Shown: one piece after another, positions 1 through 6,551 of the stretch | Layout of the letters: each line of letters starts with the position of its first letter | How positions within the stretch are numbered: position 1 is the stretch's first letter | Assembly: GCA_030151135.1 (NCBI GenBank) | Contig: JASLEQ010000642.1 | Span: 1-12,895, forward strand | Direction: 5' to 3' | DNA length: 12,895 bases | Origin: Candidatus Sulfotelmatobacter sp. | GTDB taxonomy: Bacteria; Acidobacteriota; Terriglobia; Terriglobales; SbA1 | Notes under the pieces: generated by a model | Database searches by the model: none | Told to the model about the DNA's origin: nothing | The model's input: the letters and a program-made list of their open reading frames with translations, nothing else | Position numbers and translations under genes: made by a program

Positions 1-501
1 GCGCGTTAGCGTCCCTCCGACGCTTGTGCCGCAGAATCCTGCCATCCATCGGCCGTGAGCCGAATAGGGATTCACCGGCGCCACCAGGATCAATTTTTCG
101 ATTTTGAATTTCGCATTTTCACCGCAATCGGCGGCCGCGCACATCGCCACTGCGCCTCCGCGAGACGTGCCCAACAGATCGAAACTCGAGATTTTGAGCC
201 TCTCGGCGAATTCGAGAACCCGCCGCGCCGACGCGCGCATGGAGTGATCAATCGCTGGCCGGTCGGAGAAACCAGCGCCAAGCATGTCGGGAGCGTACAC
301 AGTGCGGTGCGGCGCCAGGGCGGGCATTGTGAAACGCCACGAAAAGGAATATCCGAGCAGTCCGTGCAACAGGATGAGAGGTGGCCCAGCGCCTGCCTTG
401 AGGTAACGCATGCGGGCGCCGCCGAAATCCATTGCACATTCCTGGACGCCATCCCCCAAAGGGGGAATCGACCAGTGGGATGCGGGATCAACCTCGTTCA
501 T
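1..501 (-). CDS. Alpha/beta-fold hydrolase, N-terminal part (3' end outside window)
   Basis: The frame is open from ATG at 501 to the left edge, giving 167 visible residues with no stop. The sequence shows the start of an alpha/beta hydrolase fold. The oxyanion-hole region LILLHGLLG lies near residues 42-50 and a tryptophan-containing segment follows it. The DMLGAGFSDRP segment is near 72-82, and the nucleophile elbow GTSRGG spans about 111-116 with Ser113 as the expected nucleophile. The catalytic acid and histidine would lie beyond the window. There is no signal peptide, so a cytoplasmic enzyme is expected. The substrate cannot be told: this class includes esterases, epoxide hydrolases, haloalkane dehalogenases and C-C hydrolases. 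No good Shine-Dalgarno sequence precedes the ATG; in-frame ATGs at residues 24 and 31 are alternatives. The family call is secure and the function is unknown. Confidence 0.85.
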   Translation of the reverse strand, partial: MNEVDPASHWSIPPLGDGVQECAMDFGGARMRYLKAGAGPPLILLHGLLGYSFSWRFTMPALAPHRTVYAPDMLGAGFSDRPAIDHSMRASARRVLEFAERLKISSFDLLGTSRGGAVAMCAAADCGENAKFKIEKLILVAPVNPYSAHGRWMAGFCGTSVGGTLTR

Positions 502-605
502 TAGAACCAGAACAGAAACCAGAAATTGTTACGAGCGTCCGTACAACTATTTCTTGGATGCCGCATTCCTAGTTAATGAAAACAACGCCTCTGTCGCTTC
601 ACTTT

Positions 606-631
606 GGGGAGCTTCGGCTCCCCGTTTTTTT
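606..631 (+). terminator. Strong intrinsic terminator with C(UUCG)G loop, plus strand
   Basis: A perfect 7-bp stem (GGGGAGC at 606-612 and GCTCCCC at 617-623) closes an ultra-stable TTCG tetraloop and is followed by G and seven T residues. The T tract is only on the plus-strand side; on the minus strand the stem is preceded by A residues and has no T tail. It therefore ends plus-strand transcripts, although no plus-strand gene is recognisable upstream of it in the window. Confidence 0.8.
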
Positions 632-690
632 GGGTTTTAGGCTCCGACTGCGCGGATCGGTGAAGTATTGGTCAGGTCATTGCCGTTGAG

Positions 691-1899
691 CTATGCCGCG
701 GCCTTCCTCTTTTTTCCCAACAATTTTTTCAGCACGCGTATTCCTTTGTCGACGTGCTTCTCTTCCAGCAGAAACGGAGGCAGGAACCGCACAACTGTAT
801 CTTGTGTACTGTTGAAAAGAATGCCTTCGGCCAAGGCTTCATCCACAATCGGGCGCGCCGGGATGTTGAGTTGAATCCCCTGGATGAATCCGCGCCCGCG
901 GATGCCAATGGCCGCCGACTTCTTTTCGACAACTTCCTTCAATTGTTGCTGCAGGTAGGCACCGACCTTGTTCACATTTTCGAGGAGCTTTTCTTCTTCG
1001 ACGATCGCCAGATATTCAAGAGCAACGCGGCACGCCAAGGGACCTCCGCCAAAAGTCGTCCCGTGCTGGCCGAAGGAGATCGCATTGGCAAATTCCTCTT
1101 TCGCGATGAAGGCGCCCAGCGGCAGGCCCGCCGCGATCGGCTTGGCGATGGCAACGATGTCAGGCGTAACTCCGAAGCTCTGAAAAGCGAAGATCGTTCC
1201 GGTACGTCCCAGCCCGCATTGAATTTCGTCGAAAATCAGCGCGGCTTTGTGCTTGTCAGCCAGAGCACGGCACTCGCGCAGGAATTCCGGTGAACACTCA
1301 TAGATGCCCCCTTCGCCGAAAATCGGCTCGAGCACGATCGCACAGGTGTTGTCGTTCACGGCGGCGCGCAGGCTTTCCAGATCGTTCTGCTTCACAAAAG
1401 TGACGTCTTCGAGTAACGGCTCGAAACCTTTGCGATGCTTGTCCTGTCCGGTGAGCGAGAGCGCGCCAAAGGTGCGCCCGTGATACGAGCCGTCAAGGCC
1501 GACGAGTTTGCATTTCGCCTCGCCGCCAACGCGATGTCCGGCAAGGCGAGCGAGTTTGATCGAGCCTTCGATGGCCTCTGTGCCACTATTTGAAAAAAAT
1601 GCGCGGTTCAATCCTGAAAGAGCGCATAGTTTCTCGGCGAGCGGACCCTGATACTCGTGATAGTAGAGATTCGAGACGTGAATCAGCTTGTTCGCCTGAT
1701 CGCGAATCGTTTTCACGATGCGCGGATGCGCGTGTCCCAACGCGTTCACACCGAGGCCCGAGACAAAATCCAGATAGCGCTTGCCTTCGATGTCGTAGAC
1801 GAAAACACCCTTGCCGCGCTGGAGCACGACGGGATAGCGGTTGTAAGTCTGCAGCAGATACTGCCGCTCACGCTCGGCGATTTGATCGAATGTGTCCAT
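691..1899 (-). CDS. argD: Acetylornithine/succinyldiaminopimelate-type aminotransferase (class III, PLP)
   Basis: The 402-residue product has the usual length of ArgD. This cytoplasmic PLP enzyme transfers the amino group between glutamate and N-acetylglutamate semialdehyde in arginine synthesis, and often also serves lysine synthesis. Visible family features are the N-terminal YPVVLQRGKG segment, the GLGVNALGHAHP region (48-59) and the phosphate-binding SNSGTEA (103-109). SYHGRTFGALS is at 138-148, FDEIQCGLGRTG at 223-234 (Asp224 pairs with the PLP ring nitrogen) and AIAKPIAAGLPLGA at 250-263, with Lys253 as the Schiff-base lysine. GTTFGGGPLAC is at 280-290 and Arg371 is in RFLPP. The gene is not beside other arg genes and lies 86 bases after an exported esterase, so it may have its own promoter: a TAAAAT hexamer lies just upstream of the ATG, but I see no matching -35. 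Ornithine or other omega-amino acid aminotransferase activity is the main alternative. Confidence 0.9.
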   Translation of the reverse strand: MDTFDQIAERERQYLLQTYNRYPVVLQRGKGVFVYDIEGKRYLDFVSGLGVNALGHAHPRIVKTIRDQANKLIHVSNLYYHEYQGPLAEKLCALSGLNRAFFSNSGTEAIEGSIKLARLAGHRVGGEAKCKLVGLDGSYHGRTFGALSLTGQDKHRKGFEPLLEDVTFVKQNDLESLRAAVNDNTCAIVLEPIFGEGGIYECSPEFLRECRALADKHKAALIFDEIQCGLGRTGTIFAFQSFGVTPDIVAIAKPIAAGLPLGAFIAKEEFANAISFGQHGTTFGGGPLACRVALEYLAIVEEEKLLENVNKVGAYLQQQLKEVVEKKSAAIGIRGRGFIQGIQLNIPARPIVDEALAEGILFNSTQDTVVRFLPPFLLEEKHVDKGIRVLKKLLGKKRKAAA

Positions 1900-1985
1900 A
1901 GTGGGAAGAAATGATTTTACCGGAAGAACAGCTGTGCCGAATAAAGTGGAAAATTCGGATCGCGGGGAGCGCTCGATGAATCTTT

Positions 1986-2927
1986 TCAGTTCCCCTGTGG
2001 TGAGTTTCCCAACCCTTTTACATTCGCCTGCAGGAAGCGACGAATCTCAGTCCACGCTTTCTGATTCTGCTCGTAAGTGAACCCGCCGTGATTGGCCCCC
2101 GGAATGGTGACCAGTTGATTCGGAACCTTCGCTGCGTCCAGTGCCTTGTGCAGGCGAACGGATTGCTCGTACGGAACCAATGCGTCTTTGTCGCCGTGAA
2201 TGGTGATGATGGGCGGAAGATCTTTCGTCACGTAATTGATCGGTGAGACGCGCTTGGCGATCTCATCAGCATTCAGCTGGTCCCCGAGCCAGACCACCGC
2301 ATATCCCTTCGCGTTGGCACCGTGAATTTCGTCGAGCACATCGGCAATCCCAAACCAATTCACAATCGCAGCCACTCGCGGATCCTGGCCGGTGCCCGGA
2401 TTCTGACTCCAGTAATTATCTTCGGGCTGCCTGCATTCCCGATCGAAGCCGGCCGCTGGCGTGAGCATTCCAGTCATCAGGGCCAGATGTCCCCCGGCGG
2501 ATCCGCCCTGGATCACAACGCGGCTGGGATCGAAGTTAAATTTTTTGGCGTTCGCAAAGACCCAATGCAGCGCGCAGCGGCAATCCTCCACCGCGGCCGG
2601 AGCGAGCGATACGCGCCCAAGCCGGTACTCGACATTCACCGCGGCAAAACCCATCTGGAGGTAAGGCATCATCTCAAGCACGCGCTCTTCTTTCGTGCCT
2701 TCCACCCATCCTCCGCCGTGAATGACCACAACCACAGGCGTCGGATGGGCAGCATCCGCGGGCCGGTAGACATCCAATTTGTTCTCGTAGTTATTTGCCG
2801 TGTGATAGACGATGTTGGGGTCCACTTGATAGCGGGACAATTCGGCCGCGAATGTGGCGGCATCGGTTTGTCCCAGGCACATTGATGCGGGGAGCAGTAT
2901 CAGAGCTAACAGGAAGAGTTTGCGCAT
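1986..2927 (-). CDS. Exported alpha/beta hydrolase, esterase/lipase (HGGGW type)
   Basis: The 313-residue product begins with a signal peptide (MRKLFLLALILLPASMCLGQ), so it is exported, probably to the periplasm. The cysteine there does not sit in a good lipobox, so cleavage by signal peptidase I is more likely than lipidation. The catalytic set of the hormone-sensitive-lipase or feruloyl-esterase-like group is complete: oxyanion motif HGGGW at 70-74, nucleophile elbow GGSAGG at 141-146 with Ser143, acid Asp248 in HGDKDALVP, and His280 in GANHGG. Such enzymes cleave esters of short acids or acyl/acetyl groups on sugars; the substrate is not visible here. GGAGGA at 2931-2936 lies close upstream of the ATG and supports this start. 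The methyltransferase gene on the same strand ends 114 bases upstream, and a possible promoter lies in that gap. Confidence 0.9.
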   Translation of the reverse strand: MRKLFLLALILLPASMCLGQTDAATFAAELSRYQVDPNIVYHTANNYENKLDVYRPADAAHPTPVVVVIHGGGWVEGTKEERVLEMMPYLQMGFAAVNVEYRLGRVSLAPAAVEDCRCALHWVFANAKKFNFDPSRVVIQGGSAGGHLALMTGMLTPAAGFDRECRQPEDNYWSQNPGTGQDPRVAAIVNWFGIADVLDEIHGANAKGYAVVWLGDQLNADEIAKRVSPINYVTKDLPPIITIHGDKDALVPYEQSVRLHKALDAAKVPNQLVTIPGANHGGFTYEQNQKAWTEIRRFLQANVKGLGNSPQGN

Positions 2928-2989
2928 GAGTCCTCCATCCGAAACGATGTTGGTCGCCTTCGGGCTTTCAGCGTCGCGGAAAACAAAAC

Positions 2990-3018
2990 AGACTACAGCG
3001 CTATTGTGCAGGGGTCAA
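2990..3018 (-). promoter_or_regulatory. Possible sigma-70 promoter for the exported esterase
   Basis: On the minus strand TTGACC (3018-3013) is followed after 17 bases by TAGTCT (2995-2990). The -35 hexamer matches five of six consensus bases and the spacing is ideal, but the -10 matches only three of six. It would start transcription about 55 bases before the esterase ATG, separating that gene from the methyltransferase gene upstream. Confidence 0.35.
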
Positions 3019-3041
3019 AGATCAGCCAGCCATCGGCATGG

Positions 3042-3866
3042 TTAGGGCATAAGGCCAACGAGTTCGATGGGCTCCAATGTTCCCGCAGCGATCGCCTGAT
3101 TGACGTTCTTCAACATCAGCGGCGCCTGCTCGCCCATCAGGATGTGAACGCCTAGCGTTTGTGGAGAGCCGGAGGCAGCCTGCGCGCGCATTCTTTCCAT
3201 GGATTCGATGGCAAATTGCCGCCGTCCGCGCTCGTGGACCACTTGGAGGCCGGCCGCCTCAAGAGCGCCACGATATTCATCGACCGTCGCGACGAAGCTG
3301 GTGGCCGGTGTCAAAGCCCAAGGCAGCGGGAACGGGAGATCCGCGCTCGAGACTCGCATGATATCGAAAATGGCGAACCGTCCCCCTGGCCGGATCGCCC
3401 GGCCGACTTCGCGAAATAGCAGGGGCTTGTCCTTGATATTCATTCCGACGTGGACCATGTAACAGGCATCGAACGCCCGCGACTCGAAAGGCAGTTCCAA
3501 TGCACTTCCTTGCTGGAACTGCGCTGCCTCAGAAAGCTTCAGCAATTTGGTCAGCTCTTTGGCAGTACGGACAAATTCTTCCGTCAAATCGATTCCTGTG
3601 ACAACGCATCCGCGTTCGGCAAAATAGCGGGCCGGCCCGCCAACACCACAACCTACATCGAGCAAGCGCATGCCCGGCTTCAAGTCCATAAAGGCTGCCA
3701 GCCCCTCGATCGATTCGCGCCCTCCCACATGCAGGTTATCCAGAGCTTCCAGATCGCGCGCCGTCAGCGAATCGCGTCTTTTGCCCGTACTCTCCAAGGC
3801 ATTCAGGATCTTTTCGGTAAGCCGGTCTCGCGTGTAGTGCTCCGCTACTTTCACTTCAATAGTCAT
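3042..3866 (-). CDS. Class I SAM-dependent methyltransferase
   Basis: From ATG at 3866 the product has 274 residues. This start is preferred because GGGGGA lies just upstream at 3875-3870; the longer frame from 3962 adds 32 residues that do not look like part of the domain. The Rossmann-type methyltransferase core is clear. Motif I is LLDVGCGVGG at about 68-77, the acidic end of strand beta 2 is in VVTGIDLT with Asp93, the adenine-site region is GSALELPFE near 120-128, and the motif III region is AIRPGGRFAIFDIMR near 157-171. The style is that of the Methyltransf_11/UbiE group of small-molecule methyltransferases, similar to glycine/sarcosine or quinone-precursor methylases. The acceptor cannot be inferred. 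There is no signal peptide. It is transcribed away from the HEAT-repeat gene. Confidence 0.85.
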   Translation of the reverse strand: MTIEVKVAEHYTRDRLTEKILNALESTGKRRDSLTARDLEALDNLHVGGRESIEGLAAFMDLKPGMRLLDVGCGVGGPARYFAERGCVVTGIDLTEEFVRTAKELTKLLKLSEAAQFQQGSALELPFESRAFDACYMVHVGMNIKDKPLLFREVGRAIRPGGRFAIFDIMRVSSADLPFPLPWALTPATSFVATVDEYRGALEAAGLQVVHERGRRQFAIESMERMRAQAASGSPQTLGVHILMGEQAPLMLKNVNQAIAAGTLEPIELVGLMP

Positions 3867-4014
3867 TATTCCCCCAGACGCGCAGGCGAGTGCGATCGAT
3901 CTATAAGCGTAACTCAGCCAGCCGTGGTACGCGCCAGTGAAAACCATGGCTACAGTTTGCACTCCGGCTGCATCTTAAAGTCGCCCTGTAATGTGTCGGA
4001 GGGGAGTCAACTGG

Positions 4015-4866
4015 ATGCGAGCGAGAAGGGGAGTGCCCGTACTTCTATTGCTTGGACTGCTGAGCTGCGCGCTCGCGCAAGACTCCACGGACATTGAAAC
4101 TCCCACACATAAAGCATGGGACATCCTGCAAAATGCGGCTACGTCGAAGCGCACAGTCGAACGCGCCGACGGGATTCGCGCGCTTGGCCTGCTTCGCGAA
4201 GATCTGCGAGCGCGCGAAACCGCGGAAGATTCCCTGAAGGACAACAGTTTCGAAGTGCGCGTCGCAGCCGCCACTGCTTTAGGACAGATGCACGCAACCG
4301 AATCCATCCCCAAATTGCAGGTCGCGCTTCTCGACAAGAAGGTTCCGGTCGTGATGGCCGCCGCGAACGCGCTGCGGGAACTCAAAGATAACGATTCGGC
4401 CTATCAGGTTTATTACGACCTGCTCACCGGAGAGCGAAAAGTTGGAGATGGACTCATTTCAGAACAACTCCAAACACTGAAAAATCCAAGGGAACTGGCG
4501 AAAATCGGATTCTCCGAAGGAATCGGCTACGTCCCCTTCGCTGGAATCGGATGGGACGCTTGGCGAACCATGCACAAGAAAGATCCAAATCCTGTGCGGG
4601 CGGTGGCGGCTTCCTATTTGGCTCACGATCCCGACCCCGCCAGTGGACGGGCGCTCGTCCGGGCCACTAATGATAAGAACTGGATTGTGCGCGCCGCCGC
4701 GATCGAAGCTCTCGCACAACGCGGCGATCCCTCGGTGTTGCCGAAGGTGCAAGTGAAATTCAACGACAAGATTCCCAAGGTCCGCTACACCGCGGCGGCT
4801 GCCGTCATTTGCCTCACATCGATCGAGCGGAATCGAAGATCCGCGGAGCTGAGATCGCGGCAATAG
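4015..4866 (+). CDS. Exported HEAT-repeat protein
   Basis: Start ATG 4015 is chosen because GGAGGGGAG (3998-4006) lies 8 bases upstream; the upstream ATG at 3991 would overlap that site. The 283-residue product begins with an Arg-rich n-region and a leucine core, then LLSCALAQ. This can be cut by signal peptidase I after ALA, or lipidated at the cysteine, whose lipobox is imperfect. The mature part is helical with paired-helix HEAT/PBS-lyase-like repeats. Examples are NSFEVRVAAATALGQM near 77-92, VPVVMAAANALREL near 110-123, NPVRAVAASYLA near 192-203, NWIVRAAAIEALAQRGD near 222-238 and PKVRYTAAAAV near 254-264. A Gly/aromatic insert (EGIGYVPFAGIGW, about 168-180) interrupts the array. HEAT arrays are protein-binding scaffolds; no catalytic residues are visible and the partner is unknown. 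It is separated from the next plus-strand gene by 316 bases. Confidence 0.8.
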   Translation: MRARRGVPVLLLLGLLSCALAQDSTDIETPTHKAWDILQNAATSKRTVERADGIRALGLLREDLRARETAEDSLKDNSFEVRVAAATALGQMHATESIPKLQVALLDKKVPVVMAAANALRELKDNDSAYQVYYDLLTGERKVGDGLISEQLQTLKNPRELAKIGFSEGIGYVPFAGIGWDAWRTMHKKDPNPVRAVAASYLAHDPDPASGRALVRATNDKNWIVRAAAIEALAQRGDPSVLPKVQVKFNDKIPKVRYTAAAAVICLTSIERNRRSAELRSRQ

Positions 4867-4920
4867 ATTGACGAAAAATACGCGCGGAGTTTAAACCCTC
4901 GTTCAAAATTTTTTGGACAT

Positions 4921-4932
4921 GCAAAATTTTGC
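4921..4932. repeat. Perfect 12-bp AT-rich palindrome
   Basis: GCAAAATTTTGC reads identically on both strands. The core AAAATTTT recurs at 4905-4912 and, as AAATTTTGC, at 5069-5077, so the motif occurs three times in this one leader. It could be an operator for a dimeric regulator, or simply a bent A-tract. Confidence 0.6.
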
Positions 4933-5067
4933 GCACGTGCTCCGTATCGTAACCTCGCGACTCGCAAAAAACTCTTCTCCCTAGATCGTGGTAGACCCGC
5001 GAAAAACCGCGCCAGACAAGCGGTTTGTGAGTATCCGGTCTAGGCCATAATTTCTCTAGTGGTCCGC

Positions 5068-5084
5068 GAAATTTTGCAAATTTC
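5068..5084. repeat. 17-bp palindrome (7-bp arms, 3-bp centre) next to putative promoter
   Basis: GAAATTT (5068-5074), TGC, AAATTTC (5078-5084) form perfect arms. The element ends directly before the likely -35 region of the gene at 5183, where a repressor or activator site would be expected. The function is inferred from position only. Confidence 0.6.
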
Positions 5085-5115
5085 TTACACGTTGGTTTTG
5101 GAGCCGTGCTAGAAT
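5085..5115 (+). promoter_or_regulatory. Possible sigma-70 promoter for the HELGEW secreted protein
   Basis: TTACAC (5085-5090) and TAGAAT (5110-5115) are separated by 19 bases. The -10 is reasonable (five of six bases match), while the -35 and the spacing are poor. The predicted start near 5122 gives a leader of about 60 bases. A better -35 is not visible, so an activator acting at the adjacent palindrome is possible. Confidence 0.35.
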
Positions 5116-5182
5116 TCGGCCTGCTTCTGTGGGTGGTAAATTTCCGAAAGTCCAACCAAGAAAGCCAAAAGGAGTCAATCTC

Positions 5183-6304
5183 ATGAATCACCGCTGTCGT
5201 GCTGTCGGCCTGTTCGTCGCTATCGTGGCCCTCAGCTCGCTCTGTTTCACCGTCAGCGCTTCTGCCCAGGCATACGATCCTACGGCTCGGCCGATGTACA
5301 AGGTGCTCCCTGCTCACCCAGCCCTCCAGAATTCGGCGCCGGCAGCACAACTTCCGCAACACACCTACACCTGGAAGTACAACAATCAGAATCTCAGCGC
5401 CGTCATCGTTGGACCGGATCCGGCGACCACGAACTCCACCACAACGATCACCGTGGGAATCATTCCCATCAAGATGGTCTACGGTTCGAGCAATGGCAAC
5501 ATGACGTTCGATCCGAATACCAAGTACACCGGGAATTACACCGCGACTCAGGTGGTTGCTGGCTCGCCGCTGTTCAATTCCTCCATTGACTACGTCCAGG
5601 GTGGAACCGACCTTGGCAAGACCCAATATATCGACGCTTATGATCGCGCAAACTTCTGGGGCAGCATTCAGACCAACAGCAACTACCATTTGCTGTTCGC
5701 GAAACCGATCATCGCTCCCGAGCAGACGATCAATGTTTCGGCTTCCCAAGGTAACGTGATCTCGAATCCGTGGAGCGGCATTCCGACCGGCACCATGGAC
5801 ATCAATGCCTTCGATGCCCAGCTGCAGACCATCATGTCGAAGTTCAAGCAGATCCAGCCGAACATTCTGCCGCTTTTCCTGACCTACAACGTCTACCTGA
5901 CCGAAGGTGGATGCTGCATCGGTGGATACCACAGTGCTAACGGATCGCAGCCTGGTGGTCAGACTTACTCCTACGCTACGATCGTTTCTCAGGGTGCTTC
6001 GGCCGTCTTCTCCGAGGACATCAGCGCTTTCTCACATGAACTGGGCGAGTGGCAGCTTGATCCATTCGTCGACAACCTCGCTCCGTCGCTCTGCGCCGCG
6101 CGCGGAAACTCGATCCTTGAGAACGGCGATCCGCTGGAGAACAACCCGAACTTCGGAACCTATCCTTACACGGTGAACGGATTCACGTTCCACCCGCAGG
6201 ATCTGGTGACGATGCCGTACTTCGGCGCACCCACCAGCACCAGCGTCAACGGCTGGTTCACCTTCCAGGGTGAGACGCTGAGCGTTTGCCAGAATGGCGG
6301 CTAG
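5183..6304 (+). CDS. Secreted protein with zincin-like HELGEW motif, function unknown
   Basis: Start ATG 5183 has AAAGGAG (5168-5174) 8 bases upstream; the longer GTG frame from 5129 includes that ribosome site and is rejected. The 373-residue product has a clear signal peptide (core LFVAIVALSSLCF, cleavage near ASAQA). The mature protein is rich in Asn, Thr, Ser and Gly. Conserved-looking segments lie in the C-terminal half: GGCCIGGYHSA (242-252), SHELGEWQLDPF (284-295), ENGDPLE (313-319) and FHPQDLV (336-342). HELGEW resembles the HExxE...DP variant of zinc-protease helices rather than a canonical HExxH. H285, E286, E289 or D293, plus the later acidic or histidine residues, are candidate metal ligands. 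No peptidase activity can be claimed. The gene stands alone, has a strong ribosome site and is closed by its own terminator, which suggests sizeable expression. I do not know a named family for it. Confidence 0.85.
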   Translation: MNHRCRAVGLFVAIVALSSLCFTVSASAQAYDPTARPMYKVLPAHPALQNSAPAAQLPQHTYTWKYNNQNLSAVIVGPDPATTNSTTTITVGIIPIKMVYGSSNGNMTFDPNTKYTGNYTATQVVAGSPLFNSSIDYVQGGTDLGKTQYIDAYDRANFWGSIQTNSNYHLLFAKPIIAPEQTINVSASQGNVISNPWSGIPTGTMDINAFDAQLQTIMSKFKQIQPNILPLFLTYNVYLTEGGCCIGGYHSANGSQPGGQTYSYATIVSQGASAVFSEDISAFSHELGEWQLDPFVDNLAPSLCAARGNSILENGDPLENNPNFGTYPYTVNGFTFHPQDLVTMPYFGAPTSTSVNGWFTFQGETLSVCQNGG

Positions 6305-6328
6305 TTCGAAGCGCTAAGTAAACAATCT

Positions 6329-6359
6329 GGGCCCGTCTCGTCAGAGATGGGCCCTTTTT
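6329..6359 (+). terminator. Intrinsic terminator of the HELGEW protein gene
   Basis: GGGCCC (6329-6334), a G-T wobble and TCTC (6336-6339) pair with GAGA (6344-6347) and GGGCCC (6349-6354) around a GTCA loop. Five T residues follow directly. It lies 25 bases after the stop codon on the plus strand. Confidence 0.9.
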
Positions 6360-6395
6360 ACGCCTGTTAATTTCTCGAGTCCCGGTCCGCCAACT

Positions 6396-6551
6396 TCAAT
6401 AGAGCGGTTTTTCTCCTTCCGGCCGCGTCTTCCAGCGCCGGTGCACCCAAAGCCACTGCTCGGGATATTGCCGCACATAGCCCTCGATCACGCTCGTAAA
6501 TTTCTGTGTGTTGGCGATGATGTCCGCGTCAAGATCGCCGGTCCGGGCCAA
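6396..6551 (-). pseudogene. Detached 3' end of the lipid A acyltransferase gene, behind an in-frame TAA
   Basis: After the TAA at 6554-6552 the same frame stays open for 51 codons to a TGA at 6398-6396. The translation continues the LpxL/HtrB family without any shift: LARTGDLDADIIAN, then KFTSVIEGYVRQYPEQW and LWVHRRWKTRP. The PEQWLWVHRRWK stretch is the signature C-terminal end of this family. The intact gene would encode about 299 residues, the normal family length. A single G-to-T change from a Glu codon (GAA) to TAA explains the interruption. Either the gene has recently decayed, or the base is a sequence error, or the stop is read through. Confidence 0.85.

Larger units (their letters stand above)
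4867..5182 (+). other. Gene-free leader with palindromes ahead of the HELGEW protein
   Basis: This 316-base stretch has no plausible gene. It is richer in A+T tracts than its surroundings. It carries CAAAATTTTTTGG (4904-4916), the perfect palindrome GCAAAATTTTGC (4921-4932), an inverted repeat AAACCGC/GCGGTTT (5004-5010 and 5020-5026) and the palindrome at 5068-5084. It ends in a possible -10 (TAGAAT, 5110-5115) and the Shine-Dalgarno AAAGGAG (5168-5174). I see no terminator with a T tail for the HEAT-repeat gene. Confidence 0.6.

Noticed and set aside
55..504. 149-codon plus-strand frame
   Set aside because: Shadow of the alpha/beta hydrolase on the minus strand, which carries the GTSRGG and HGLLG motifs; the plus frame has low-quality composition.
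754..1293. 179-codon plus-strand frame
   Set aside because: Antisense to the clear ArgD-type aminotransferase and without recognisable features.
2322..2885. 187-codon plus-strand frame
   Set aside because: Antisense to the esterase, whose full catalytic set is visible.
3450..4097. 215-codon plus-strand frame
   Set aside because: Antisense to the methyltransferase core and overlapping the HEAT gene's start in another frame.
5001..5031. Inverted repeat AAACCGC/GCGGTTT with T residues on the minus side, considered as a minus-strand terminator
   Set aside because: No minus-strand gene reads into it, the stem is only 7 bp with three A-T pairs, and it lies in the leader of a plus-strand gene.
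5060..5080. Possible sigma-54 promoter (GG...TTGC) before the HELGEW gene
   Set aside because: The distance between the GG and GC elements is 13 bases instead of the required 10.
4814..5932. 372-codon open frame on the minus strand
   Set aside because: It lies antisense to the end of the HEAT-repeat gene, the leader and most of the HELGEW protein gene. Its translation is rich in Arg, His and Asp with no domain or signal peptide, while the plus-strand frames have ribosome sites and recognisable features.
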